From Planctomycetaceae bacterium (lineage in GTDB: Bacteria > Planctomycetota > Phycisphaerae > Phycisphaerales > SM1A02): a stretch of 24,664 nucleotides of DNA. The DNA lies in the NCBI GenBank assembly GCA_027488265.1, contig JAIYCA010000017.1, positions 1 to 24,664 of the forward strand, in the 5' to 3' direction. Both the position numbers and the translations under genes were made by a program. Below are positions 1 to 7,886 of the stretch, piece by piece. Under the pieces are notes generated by a model. It was not told the DNA's origin, made no database searches, and saw only the letters and a list, made by a program, of their open reading frames with translations. Each line of letters opens with the position of its first letter. The first letter of the stretch is position 1.

Positions 1-839
1 AGCCAGATGGTGCCGAGCTCACTCGCACCGTAGAGATCAACGAGCGAGCGCCCGAATTGGGTTTCAAACATTGAGCGCGTCTCTGCGGAGAGGCTCGTGC
101 CGGCGACCACTGCAGAGCGAAGCGCTGGCGCGGTGCAGCCTGACTCGGCCAATGCACGCGCCATGATTGGCACAATCGGGAGCGAATGTATCCCGTTGGC
201 GAGTGCCTTCGTCGCGGTTTCTACTGAGAACGCGCCAAGCGCGCGTACCGTCGCACCACTGAGGATCGGTGCGAGCAGCGCATGCTCAAACCCGTAGGCG
301 TGCGACATGGGGAGAAACGAGCCAACCAAGTCTGTCGGCACACAGAGTTCCTCCTCGAGCAATATTGCGCCGATCTGGTCGACTGCTTCAGGGCTTCGGA
401 GGATGAATCGAGAAGCCCCCGTCGTGCCTGATGACAGAAGGATGAGGCCTGCCGCGCGCGCGGGATCGACGCGAGAGGTTCCGTTCGCATGATGTGGCTC
501 CGTGCGAACGTGTCGGATCCACGCGTCATTGATGAGTTTGACTTGAGGGAGTTCGTTCGTGGCCTTCGTCGCGATGGTCGCAGGGAGCGGATATGGCAAG
601 AGCGCGGGAACATGACCGGCGATCGAGACACCGACGACGGCCGCCCAGAGGTCGGGACCAGACGGAAGCGAGATCGCGATGATGGAGCGCGGTGTCGGAG
701 TTTCAATCGCGTTCGCGATGAACATCGCGCGCTCAAGCAACTCGCGATAGGTGACTGCACATCCGTTTTCTTCGATGATCGCGGGATGGTTGCCGCGGTC
801 TGACGCGTGGTGGGCGACCGCTTCGATCAACGACCTCAT
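1..839 (-). CDS. AMP-dependent acyl/aryl-CoA (or -ACP) ligase, partial (C-terminus beyond window edge)
   Basis: This is the N-terminal 279 residues of an adenylate-forming enzyme of the acyl-CoA synthetase superfamily, which activates a carboxylic acid with ATP before passing it to CoA or a carrier protein. Motifs seen on the reverse strand: the phosphate-binding loop LSSGTTGASR at about residues 135-144, PMSHAYGFEHALLAPILSG at about 177-195, and the YGASE motif at about 270-274. The gene is cut by the left edge, so the C-terminal lid domain is not visible. The usual Pro-Lys after the P-loop TTG is replaced by Ala-Ser-Arg. The start ATG (839-837) overlaps the stop of the preceding halogenase-like gene as ATGA, which implies translational coupling. 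From context the substrate is probably a hydroxybenzoate made by the chorismatase two genes upstream (inference). A fatty-acid ligase remains possible. Confidence 0.88.
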   Translation of the reverse strand, partial: MRSLIEAVAHHASDRGNHPAIIEENGCAVTYRELLERAMFIANAIETPTPRSIIAISLPSGPDLWAAVVGVSIAGHVPALLPYPLPATIATKATNELPQVKLINDAWIRHVRTEPHHANGTSRVDPARAAGLILLSSGTTGASRFILRSPEAVDQIGAILLEEELCVPTDLVGSFLPMSHAYGFEHALLAPILSGATVRALGAFSVETATKALANGIHSLPIVPIMARALAESGCTAPALRSAVVAGTSLSAETRSMFETQFGRSLVDLYGASELGTIW

Positions 840-2143
840 GCAGGCAGCGCCTTTTCGATGCCGATGGGTTCAGCGGCATCCGCAAGTCGAATGCGAAACG
901 GCCGAATCCGTCCCGTGATAGGCCGTACTCGCTGGAGCGCGCAGAGGCCTTGCAGTGCGCGGCAGCGTAAGCCGACATCCAAGGGGATATCGTCGATTTC
1001 ACCAGCGAGCAAGGTGACGAACGCTCGCTCGAGAGACTTCGTTCGGTTGGGAGAGAAGAGCAGATCGCGGAAGTTTGGATCGTAGAAGCCCTCGACCAAT
1101 CGGAATGCGCGATCTGTAATGCGCTTCATCCAAGTTCGGTGTCGCTCGCGCTCAATACTGGCACGGGATCCTTGGGACATCCGAATGATGCTGCCTGCCG
1201 CTTGCTCGGCACCGAGCAGTCCGAGGGTCAAGCCTGTGGACCAGACCGGATCAAGAAACGCGGCGGCATCACCAATCAGGAAAAACCCAGGTCCAGCGAA
1301 CGGGTCACAGCGGTATGTGAAGTCCGAAATGACGCGATTCTTCTTGGGGCCACGTGCATTCGCCATGCGCTCTCGCAGGACGGGTGTCCGTGCGATCGCC
1401 CATTGCAGTCGATCTTCTGGTGCCACATCAAGTGCACGATGCAGCGACTCTCGTGCGACGAAGCCGACGCTCGTCCGAGTGTCATCGAGCGGGATCATCC
1501 AGAACCAGCCCTCATCCAGAATCGTGAGTCCAAAGCAGTTCTGTCCGCGGCCGCTCGGTCGAATGACACCCTCGAAATGTTCGAAGTACGCGACGTTCCG
1601 AAGGAATGAGTGGAATCGCCGTTGTCCAAGTTCTCGACCGAGCGTTGTGGCTTGCCCGCTGGCATCGATCATCCAGCGGGCCCGAATTGGCCCCTGATTG
1701 GTTCGGACTCGAACGTCGCCATCATCGAGCCGATCGATCGACTCAATGGCGCAAGACGTACGCACTTCTGCTCCGGCTTCGCGGGCTGTCTCCATCATCA
1801 TGAGATCGAGATGGGCGCGCGCCATGTTGAAGGTCTCTTTGTCGCCATCGCCATAGACATCACGGAAGTAGAAGTACTGTGGTCCATGCCGCCAATCGCC
1901 GAGTGAAATTTCAACGCCGAGTTTGCGCGCGTGGGGAAGTGCTAAGCACTTGTCGAGCACACCGAGTCTTCGGAAAGCGCGCTTTGTTCTCGGGAGGAAA
2001 CTCTCTCCGATGCGAAACCGTGGAAACTCGCCGCGATCCACAACGATGACGTCGATGCCTGCGCGAGCCATCTCCATCGCAGCGGCGCTCCCCGCCGGAC
2101 CCGCACCAACAACCAAACAATCATGCGTACGTTCAATGGACAT
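836..2143 (-). CDS. Flavin-dependent halogenase-like FAD oxidoreductase
   Basis: The 435-residue protein has an N-terminal FAD-binding Rossmann motif GAGPAGSAAA (13-22), a FPRFRIGESFLP segment (40-51), WFWMIP at 213-218 and a second FAD motif GDAAAFLDPVWSTGL (291-305). WxWxIP is the family fingerprint of FADH2-dependent halogenases, and Lys74 in HARKLG lies near the position expected for the catalytic lysine of PltA-type phenol/pyrrole halogenases. These enzymes make HOCl or HOBr from FADH2, O2 and halide and halogenate an aromatic substrate; they need a separate flavin reductase, not seen nearby. The start ATG overlaps the end of the chorismatase gene by 11 bases, and the stop overlaps the ligase start. 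In context it may halogenate the aryl head group of a polyene, as in brominated xanthomonadins. A geranylgeranyl-reductase-like or other ring oxidoreductase role is the alternative. Confidence 0.82.
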   Translation of the reverse strand: MSIERTHDCLVVGAGPAGSAAAMEMARAGIDVIVVDRGEFPRFRIGESFLPRTKRAFRRLGVLDKCLALPHARKLGVEISLGDWRHGPQYFYFRDVYGDGDKETFNMARAHLDLMMMETAREAGAEVRTSCAIESIDRLDDGDVRVRTNQGPIRARWMIDASGQATTLGRELGQRRFHSFLRNVAYFEHFEGVIRPSGRGQNCFGLTILDEGWFWMIPLDDTRTSVGFVARESLHRALDVAPEDRLQWAIARTPVLRERMANARGPKKNRVISDFTYRCDPFAGPGFFLIGDAAAFLDPVWSTGLTLGLLGAEQAAGSIIRMSQGSRASIERERHRTWMKRITDRAFRLVEGFYDPNFRDLLFSPNRTKSLERAFVTLLAGEIDDIPLDVGLRCRALQGLCALQRVRPITGRIRPFRIRLADAAEPIGIEKALPA

Positions 2144-3008
2144 TGCAGATACCCTCGATCTCGACGAGTAACTCGCGTCGACAAATGGCCGCGTGGACGA
2201 GCCGTGTGAACTCTGCGCCGAACTTCTTTTGTGCGAGACGCGCGACGACAGGCATGTCTTCGCGGTGTTTCACGTAGATGCAGACATCTCTCCAAAGGTC
2301 CGTACCACCTGCGGCATGCGCAAGCGCATCGAGATTTCGGCAGCTCTCGTAGAACTGTTCTTCGACGTTGCCGTCGTGTGCCGAGTCTTCTCCGACGACG
2401 GACGCGGTGCCCGACGCGAGGAGGGTGCGTCCGACCCGTGCTCCGCGTGTGAAGGCGGGCGGGACAGGTCCAAAGCGACTTGAGTAGAGGTAGGCGGGAC
2501 GTTGACGAGGATTTTCAATGGCTTGAAATTCCTCGGGCGTCCACAACGCATGGACGACAAGCATGGGGCCCGCATGCCCAACGCATGTTCCTGCAGGGAT
2601 GGTGTGCACGCGAGCATCGTGTGCGCGGTACGCAGCAGTGCGCCCGGCATTGAATCGCATGTATCGCTCGAGGAAGTCTCGATCGCGATCTGTTGGTCGC
2701 GGGAGAAATGCCCAGACGCGGCAGGGCCCACCAGGCAGTTCTGCAAGCACGGCGTCGAAGAGGTCACGAGACAGCTCTGTCAGGCGCTCGCCCTCGAGTT
2801 CATCCGCAGCCGCCGCGCGCGAAACAACGACAGCATGGTGTCCGTTGCGGTGTTGATGCGTTGGACTCGTCCACTGGTGAACCCAGGGAGAAAGGTCGCG
2901 AAGCGGATCTCCAACCGCGCTCCAGTTTGGTGAGACAGCCGCGCTTTGAAGCGCTTTGAGCGGTTCGTCACTGAGGCGAGGAGTGGCTGATTCCATATTT
3001 TCCGCCAT
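2133..3008 (-). CDS. Chorismatase of the FkbO/Hyg5/XanB2 family (hydroxybenzoate synthase-like)
   Basis: The roughly 291-residue protein resembles the RidA-fold chorismatases (once annotated pteridine-dependent deoxygenase-like), which hydrolyse chorismate to 3- or 4-hydroxybenzoate or to a dihydroxycyclohexadiene acid. Motifs: RVWAFLPRP (97-105), ERYMRFNAGR (114-123), IENPRQRPAY (164-173), LLASGTASVVGEDSAHDGNV (196-215) and the C-terminal LVEIEGICN (281-289). The SGTASVVG segment and the terminal Glu-containing strand are family hallmarks. XanB2 supplies the aromatic starter of xanthomonadin in Xanthomonas, and a similar role fits this ketosynthase/ligase operon. Which hydroxybenzoate is made cannot be read from the sequence. 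The start is uncertain: ATG 3008 is used here, but TTG 3017 and ATG 2996 are in frame. The TTG lies 3 bases after the ketosynthase stop. Confidence 0.85.
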   Translation of the reverse strand: MAENMESATPRLSDEPLKALQSAAVSPNWSAVGDPLRDLSPWVHQWTSPTHQHRNGHHAVVVSRAAAADELEGERLTELSRDLFDAVLAELPGGPCRVWAFLPRPTDRDRDFLERYMRFNAGRTAAYRAHDARVHTIPAGTCVGHAGPMLVVHALWTPEEFQAIENPRQRPAYLYSSRFGPVPPAFTRGARVGRTLLASGTASVVGEDSAHDGNVEEQFYESCRNLDALAHAAGGTDLWRDVCIYVKHREDMPVVARLAQKKFGAEFTRLVHAAICRRELLVEIEGICNVH

Positions 3009-3020
3009 GGCGGCCAAATG

Positions 3021-5192
3021 TTAACAACTGCGGTGGAGCAGATGCCAGCACACACCATGCGGATCAAGCGACGCGATTCGCCGGACTGTGCCGTCGCGCG
3101 GCGGATCGGCGAGGAGCATCGCGAGAGAAGTCGCGGCACCCATTTCTGGAAGCGAAAGAAGCCGTTGGCGTACTTGTGCGACTCGGCTCGCAGTACCAAA
3201 GAGTGCAGCGTCGAATGGCGAGTCCGTTGTCAAAACGTGGGCATCATCATCCGGAGGATTGAATTGCTCGACCGCGCGCCCGATATCAAGAGCTGCGGTA
3301 CACCCGCTGATGTCGTTGAGTTTCCCAAAACTCGACGTGACGGCGCCGCCATCGAACTCTTCGCGCTCAACAAGAAGAGCGACCGCTCCTGATCGAAGTT
3401 GAAGCGGTTTGCCGACGCATCGAGTCAGCACGCGTTCGACGAGAGGATGAGCTTCTTCCGCGGCAACAACGATTGCTCTGCGCCATTCCTGCGAGCGTAT
3501 CTTGGCCTCCGCAAGCCACAGTGCTTCGATCCCCGCGGTCCTGCGGCCAATCACACTGAGCGTTGGTGCTTCGATGCCGAATGCAAGCGAGCATTGAGCG
3601 CTCCCGATATTCGGCACGCTTTCCGCGAAGAGCATCGGGTTTGCGAGATCGATGCCCGATCGGATGAGATCTCGGTAGTAGCGCTCAGTGAAGTCGGCTG
3701 CGCCGCACCAATTCGCGGCGATCAGCGGAGTTTCTCGCAGTTCTGTCGTATCGATATTCCCGCTCTCGACGAGATCACGGACCGCCGCGATCATGAGTCG
3801 GGCGAGGAGAGACAGCCTTCTTGTTCGCGCGCGATCGAGGAGTGGCGCGAGCACCTCTTCATCGAACTGCGGCCACAGCATGCCCGCGGCCTGCGGCGTT
3901 GAGAGTGCCTTCAGTGCGCTTGAACCTCTTCCAGCCACGGATACGGCACCGGCCGCACGAATTCGAAGCCCAAGTCGTGGTGCTGCGGAGAGCGGCTCTG
4001 GCATCGGAACCCGATGCGAGCGTGTGAGACGCAATGCCGCGTTTGCGCCTCCGAAACCCGCTGCGAGCGCCACGATGTCTGTCGGCGACTCGGAAGTGAC
4101 CGCGCCTTCGCGGAGTTGCAGATCAGGGAACTCTGTCGCGGATCGGCCGCGGCCAGCCGTCGTCGGCACAAACTCGAGTTCCGCACACCGAATCACTGCC
4201 GCAAGTTCAAGCGCACCAGCTGCACCGAGGGGGTGACCGAAGCGGCTCTTGAGCGCGAGCACAGGCGTGCGAGGCAGTTCGACTCCGAACGTCGATTGGT
4301 ATGCGCGGTATTCGGCGGAGTCGTTTGCGGGCGTTCCGGTGGCGTGGGCAACCAAGAGTTGTGGATGCGGCCCGCCTCTCGAGACTTCCGCGATGGCGCG
4401 TGCGGCGCCGCGCCCTTCAGGATGCGGTTGGGTCAGATGATGCGCGTCGGTTGATTCTGATGTCGCTGTGATGATCGCGCGGATCTGTTCGCCCTCGGCG
4501 CTCATGAGATCTGGCTCGAGGCGACGAAGGACGAAGAGCGCGACTCCTTCGCCGAGCTTCATCCCTTCCCGATCCTCTGCGAATGGACTGAGGGGGCCGC
4601 GAGCAACAAGTTGCAGCGCAGAAAAGCCCGCGTAGGCGAACTCGGAAATCGGGTCGTAACCCCCCGCGATGACGGCATCGACGATTCCTGCACGGAGGAG
4701 CGAACATCCATGTGAAAGAGCAGACAGCGCGGAGGCACAGGCGCAAGAGACGGAGATCGTGGGCCCCTCAAATTTGAGCCCATCGAGCGCATGGGCGAGC
4801 ACCGCCGATGCAGAGGTTCTCGCAAACGCTGCATCGGCGTGCTGCGTGTCGCCTCTTTCGTCGGCGCGCATACCAACACCGCAGTGTCGCATCCCCGCAA
4901 GCGTGGTACCGAGGACGATCGCCCAGCGCTCTCTGCCGGTTCGGATGGAGTCGCGATCCTCATCGCGGAGCAGATCCTCGAGCGTGCTTCGCAGTGCACG
5001 TTCCGCGCGGTAGGGACCCTGCATGTGCTTTGGAAGCGGGGCTTCCCCTGCGCCGCTCGCGAACTCAGGGGTTTGCTCGAGATCGAGAGGGGTCTTGATG
5101 CCTACCGCGCCGACACGCAGTGCTTCTGCGGTCGTCTCCAGCGAGTTGCCGAGCGCGGAACAGGCCGCGATTCGTGTGACAGCGATATTCAA
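3021..5192 (-). CDS. Ketosynthase fused to a Cys-less ketosynthase-like (chain-length-factor-like) domain
   Basis: The 723-residue protein begins with a complete FabF-type ketosynthase (about 1-390): nucleophile Cys152 in SCACASALS, His283 in VAHATGTP, and Lys315/His320 in LKSRFGHPLGAAG. It would catalyse decarboxylative Claisen condensation on a carrier protein. A second thiolase-like segment (about 405-723) repeats the N-terminal half of the fold: FAESVPNIGSAQCSLAFGIE, then APTLSVIGRRTAG, where the nucleophile position aligns with Arg551 instead of Cys. No second His-containing motifs are visible, so it looks like a chain length factor or Ketoacyl-synt_2-type half domain. Aryl polyene clusters normally encode the KS and CLF separately. 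The start is taken as TTG 5192-5190, preceded by GGAGG at a 6-base spacing and overlapping the permease stop. The ORF is open further upstream, but that part reads antisense-like inside the permease gene. Confidence 0.85.
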   Translation of the reverse strand: MNIAVTRIAACSALGNSLETTAEALRVGAVGIKTPLDLEQTPEFASGAGEAPLPKHMQGPYRAERALRSTLEDLLRDEDRDSIRTGRERWAIVLGTTLAGMRHCGVGMRADERGDTQHADAAFARTSASAVLAHALDGLKFEGPTISVSCACASALSALSHGCSLLRAGIVDAVIAGGYDPISEFAYAGFSALQLVARGPLSPFAEDREGMKLGEGVALFVLRRLEPDLMSAEGEQIRAIITATSESTDAHHLTQPHPEGRGAARAIAEVSRGGPHPQLLVAHATGTPANDSAEYRAYQSTFGVELPRTPVLALKSRFGHPLGAAGALELAAVIRCAELEFVPTTAGRGRSATEFPDLQLREGAVTSESPTDIVALAAGFGGANAALRLTRSHRVPMPEPLSAAPRLGLRIRAAGAVSVAGRGSSALKALSTPQAAGMLWPQFDEEVLAPLLDRARTRRLSLLARLMIAAVRDLVESGNIDTTELRETPLIAANWCGAADFTERYYRDLIRSGIDLANPMLFAESVPNIGSAQCSLAFGIEAPTLSVIGRRTAGIEALWLAEAKIRSQEWRRAIVVAAEEAHPLVERVLTRCVGKPLQLRSGAVALLVEREEFDGGAVTSSFGKLNDISGCTAALDIGRAVEQFNPPDDDAHVLTTDSPFDAALFGTASRVAQVRQRLLSLPEMGAATSLAMLLADPPRDGTVRRIASLDPHGVCWHLLHRSC

Positions 5193-6259
5193 TGAGCCCC
5201 TCCAACGGTTTGAGGCGACCATGGACGTCGAGTATCGACGATCACGAGTAGCACGGCGAGGCACCCGAGTGTCCAAGCGCAGAGTAACCCAACCGACGCG
5301 AGGAATTCGCCGCCGTTGATCGCTCCAGCACACGCCTCGATACTCCATCGTGTGAAGAGCCATCTCGATGGTTGCGCGAGCACATCGGGCAAAATCTCAA
5401 TCGGCACCATGCTTCCGGCGAGCCCACTGAGTAGAAGCACGACAACTGGAGCGACCGCGGCGAATCGAGCCCTCGAACCGCAGAGCACCGCGAGAAGCGA
5501 AATGAAGGCAGCACTCGCAGATGCCGTGAACGTCGTGGTCAGAAAGAGGCCAAAGAGAGAAGCAGGCTGAACACCAAACACGACGACGAGTAGCCCAAGT
5601 GTGACCGCGATCTGCACCCAAGCGATGGTGGTGAGTGCGAGCACAGATGCGAGTTCTTGCCGGCGCCGGTTGAGGCCTGCCGAAGCCAAGCGGTCGCGCA
5701 GCCCGAGTGCATCTTCGGTGAGTCCTCGGCCGACGAGTGATGACAACGCGAAGAGTACGAAAAGCACAGGGATTCCCGCGGCGTTTTGCCGAAGCATGAT
5801 CCCGTGCTTTGTCTGATCCTCAATCTCAATCGATCGCGCTTTGATGTTGGACGATGTCGACACAACATCCGCATTTGCGGCCTGCACAAGCATGCGCAGA
5901 GCGTCATTCAATCCTGGCAGTGGAAATCGAGATTCGATGATGACGGGTGAAGTGGCACCGTCGAGTTCATGTGGAACAATGATGACCGCATCGCAATGCA
6001 CAGGGTCGTGGGTTGCGAGGCTGATGTGAACCCTGCCCTCCGCGCGCTTGAGAATTGCCGCGCTTAAATCCTTTGCATGTGGCGAAGCAGGCTCAACGGT
6101 CACGAGCGCGACATCGAATCGGGTGCCGTTGGGAGAATCAAGATGTACATAGAAAGACCCGAAGAGCGCGCTGAATGCCAAAGGAGCGAGAAAGGCGAGG
6201 AGCAGCGTTCCGCGATCTCGCGTGAAAGACTTGAGGAGCGCGAGTGCAAGAGAAATCAC
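5189..6259 (-). CDS. ABC-2-type transporter permease
   Basis: The 356-residue membrane protein has a first transmembrane helix at about residues 18-40, then a soluble extracytoplasmic stretch to about 165, then about five hydrophobic helices. This is the layout of the ABC2_membrane_3 permeases used in lipid, drug and pigment export. The segment SGLAGSMVPIEILPDVLAQP near the C-terminus is typical of the family. No ATPase is encoded in this gene; the partner is probably the ABC ATPase fused to a methyltransferase at the head of the operon. The start ATG overlaps the preceding acyltransferase stop (ATGA), and its stop TGA overlaps the ketosynthase start. Aryl polyene clusters usually carry an RND/MMPL-type exporter, so an ABC permease here is a departure. 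The transported substrate is inferred only from context. Confidence 0.87.
   Translation of the reverse strand: MISLALALLKSFTRDRGTLLLAFLAPLAFSALFGSFYVHLDSPNGTRFDVALVTVEPASPHAKDLSAAILKRAEGRVHISLATHDPVHCDAVIIVPHELDGATSPVIIESRFPLPGLNDALRMLVQAANADVVSTSSNIKARSIEIEDQTKHGIMLRQNAAGIPVLFVLFALSSLVGRGLTEDALGLRDRLASAGLNRRRQELASVLALTTIAWVQIAVTLGLLVVVFGVQPASLFGLFLTTTFTASASAAFISLLAVLCGSRARFAAVAPVVVLLLSGLAGSMVPIEILPDVLAQPSRWLFTRWSIEACAGAINGGEFLASVGLLCAWTLGCLAVLLVIVDTRRPWSPQTVGGAH
5199..5203 (-). promoter_or_regulatory. Ribosome binding site deciding a TTG start
   Basis: GGAGG on the minus strand lies six bases before TTG 5192-5190. It sits inside the last codons of the permease gene. No ATG or GTG with comparable support lies near the N-terminal strand MNIAVTRIAACSALG, so the TTG is the best start for the ketosynthase. 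Confidence 0.65.
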
Positions 6260-7191
6260 CGGCGGCGCTCCTGAAGGTCAACGGGCCGCAGTTCGTGAAA
6301 CGCCATCCACTGGGCTGGATGCGCGCGGATCGCCCGTTCCATCGAGGCGATGAGTGCATGCTGTGCGGGGTGTGTTGCAACAGCGGATGCAGTGAGCCGC
6401 TCGATGGATGTTGGGATGTATGGATCAGACCAAACACGAATACCGTTTGCTTCGCGAACGCTGTAGGTCGGCACGATGGGCGTTCCGTGTGACGCGGCGA
6501 GTCGGAGTACACCGGCAGGAAGCACCGCTCGGTCAAATCCAAGGAACTTCATTTCAACGCCGGCTTGGCCGGGCATCACGCGATCGCCGAGGACAAGGAC
6601 CGCCTCATCATTGCGAAGCGCGTCGAGGAGTGCACTCCAGGCACCGACTCCGTCAGAGAGATGATGTTCAACAACTCCGAGTCGAGCTCTCAACCCCGAT
6701 CGCGCACGTTCGAATCGAGGCATCGAGTCGGTTTGGAACAGCACATGGACACGACGTTCAATTCCACACAACGTCGCAAGCGCTGGTTCGAAGGGACCCA
6801 TATGAATCCCAGCGAGAACAACGCCGCGCCGAAGGCTTCGCGCCTCCAGATAGCTCGCCGTACCTTCAAACCGCGTCACTCGGGCTCGCAGCGCCTCTGG
6901 GCGCTCGTTTCGTGAAGCGAAAACCTCTGCAATAAAGCGCTGCATGGACCCCATCATTTGAAAGGCACAGCGGGTTCGTTCCAACTGTGACGACTTTGGG
7001 CCGAGTGCAAGTCCAGCGTTGAATGTCAAGGACTTCCGCCAACTTGAGGCACCAGCGAAACTCAAGCACTGCGCAACCTTGCATGCAGGCCACCTCAACG
7101 GTGGTACGGACTCCAACAGTCGGTAGTAGCAACCATCCATCAGCATGCGAGCGGCGCGTGAAGGATGATGCTCAAGTGGTCTTGAGTTCAT
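6256..7191 (-). CDS. LpxL/HtrB-family lipid acyltransferase
   Basis: The 311-residue protein belongs to the lysophospholipid acyltransferase superfamily, in the branch that includes lipid A late acyltransferases. The catalytic HX4E signature is visible as LAGIHMGPFEPALAT, with His130 and Glu135. Other family-like segments are VLVLGDRVMPGQAGVEMKFLG and PIVPTYSVREANG. The enzyme would transfer an acyl group from a carrier protein to a lipid at the inner membrane. Members of this family occur in aryl polyene clusters, where they may attach the polyene to a lipid. The start is taken as ATG 7191-7189, which overlaps the PlsC-like gene stop as ATGA; an in-frame GTG at 7197 is the alternative. Only a weakly hydrophobic N-terminus is visible, so membrane anchoring is uncertain. 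Confidence 0.82.
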   Translation of the reverse strand: MNSRPLEHHPSRAARMLMDGCYYRLLESVPPLRWPACKVAQCLSFAGASSWRKSLTFNAGLALGPKSSQLERTRCAFQMMGSMQRFIAEVFASRNERPEALRARVTRFEGTASYLEARSLRRGVVLAGIHMGPFEPALATLCGIERRVHVLFQTDSMPRFERARSGLRARLGVVEHHLSDGVGAWSALLDALRNDEAVLVLGDRVMPGQAGVEMKFLGFDRAVLPAGVLRLAASHGTPIVPTYSVREANGIRVWSDPYIPTSIERLTASAVATHPAQHALIASMERAIRAHPAQWMAFHELRPVDLQERRR

Positions 7192-7886
7192 GCGCACGCC
7201 TCGCTGTTCCGTGGCTGTGTCATTGCAGACCGAGTGCGCTGTTCGAGCGAAGCGGCGACGCGATCGAGAAACTCTGCATGAGTCTCATGTGGAAATGCGC
7301 GAAGAGGGCCGCGTACTCGCACCGTGACTCGGTTGAAGAACTTTGGGAATCGTGTTGACTTGGGCAGCGCGTCACCAGTTCCATCGATGCGAACGGGTAT
7401 GACTTGGCAACCTGTAGACAGTGCGAGCATCGCGACGCCTGGGCGCAATTTTGAGAGTGTTCCGTCGCGCGAACGCGTGCCTTCTGGATACATCGCGATT
7501 GCCGCGCCGTCATTGAGCAAGCGAGAAAGCGTGTCGATCGCCCGAAGCCCGCTCTCATCTCCGCCAACCAAAATCGCTCGATAGGCGTGTACCGCAAGAC
7601 CATGGAGTAACCAGCGCTCGAGTACTTCGCGCAACGAAGCACCGGGTTCAGCGCGCCGGAATCTCGAGGCACTGGCGACAAATCGCACTCGGGCACGACA
7701 GACTTTTGGAAGTACCGCGAAAAGCACCGCCGTGTCCGCGTGGCTTTGATGATTTGCAACGATGATGATTGGGCTTTTCTCACGGAGGGAACTGGCTCCG
7801 CCCTCATCGATCATCTTCACAGATGAGCAGGTTGCGGCGCGTAGCCCCCAGTAGAGACTCGAAGCAATGACACCCCACGCGTTCAT
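7188..7886 (-). CDS. PlsC-family 1-acylglycerol-3-phosphate-type acyltransferase
   Basis: The 232-residue protein carries the PlsC/LPLAT motifs: NHQSHAD (45-51), giving the catalytic HX4D pair His46/Asp51, YPEGTRSRDG (133-142) for substrate phosphate binding, and VIPVRIDGTG further on. Such enzymes acylate lysophosphatidate or related acceptors. It is a second acyltransferase in the operon, next to the LpxL-type enzyme; aryl polyene clusters often hold both types. The start ATG (7886-7884) overlaps the stop of the DUF2141 gene as ATGA. A housekeeping phospholipid role cannot be excluded, but the coupled position inside the operon argues for a pathway-specific acceptor. Length and motif spacing are normal for the family. 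Confidence 0.87.
   Translation of the reverse strand: MNAWGVIASSLYWGLRAATCSSVKMIDEGGASSLREKSPIIIVANHQSHADTAVLFAVLPKVCRARVRFVASASRFRRAEPGASLREVLERWLLHGLAVHAYRAILVGGDESGLRAIDTLSRLLNDGAAIAMYPEGTRSRDGTLSKLRPGVAMLALSTGCQVIPVRIDGTGDALPKSTRFPKFFNRVTVRVRGPLRAFPHETHAEFLDRVAASLEQRTRSAMTQPRNSEACA

Noticed and set aside
221..760. Minus-strand ORF of 179 residues
   Set aside because: It overlaps the adenylating ligase in another frame on the same strand. The ligase frame has clear motifs; this one is Ser/Arg-rich and has none.
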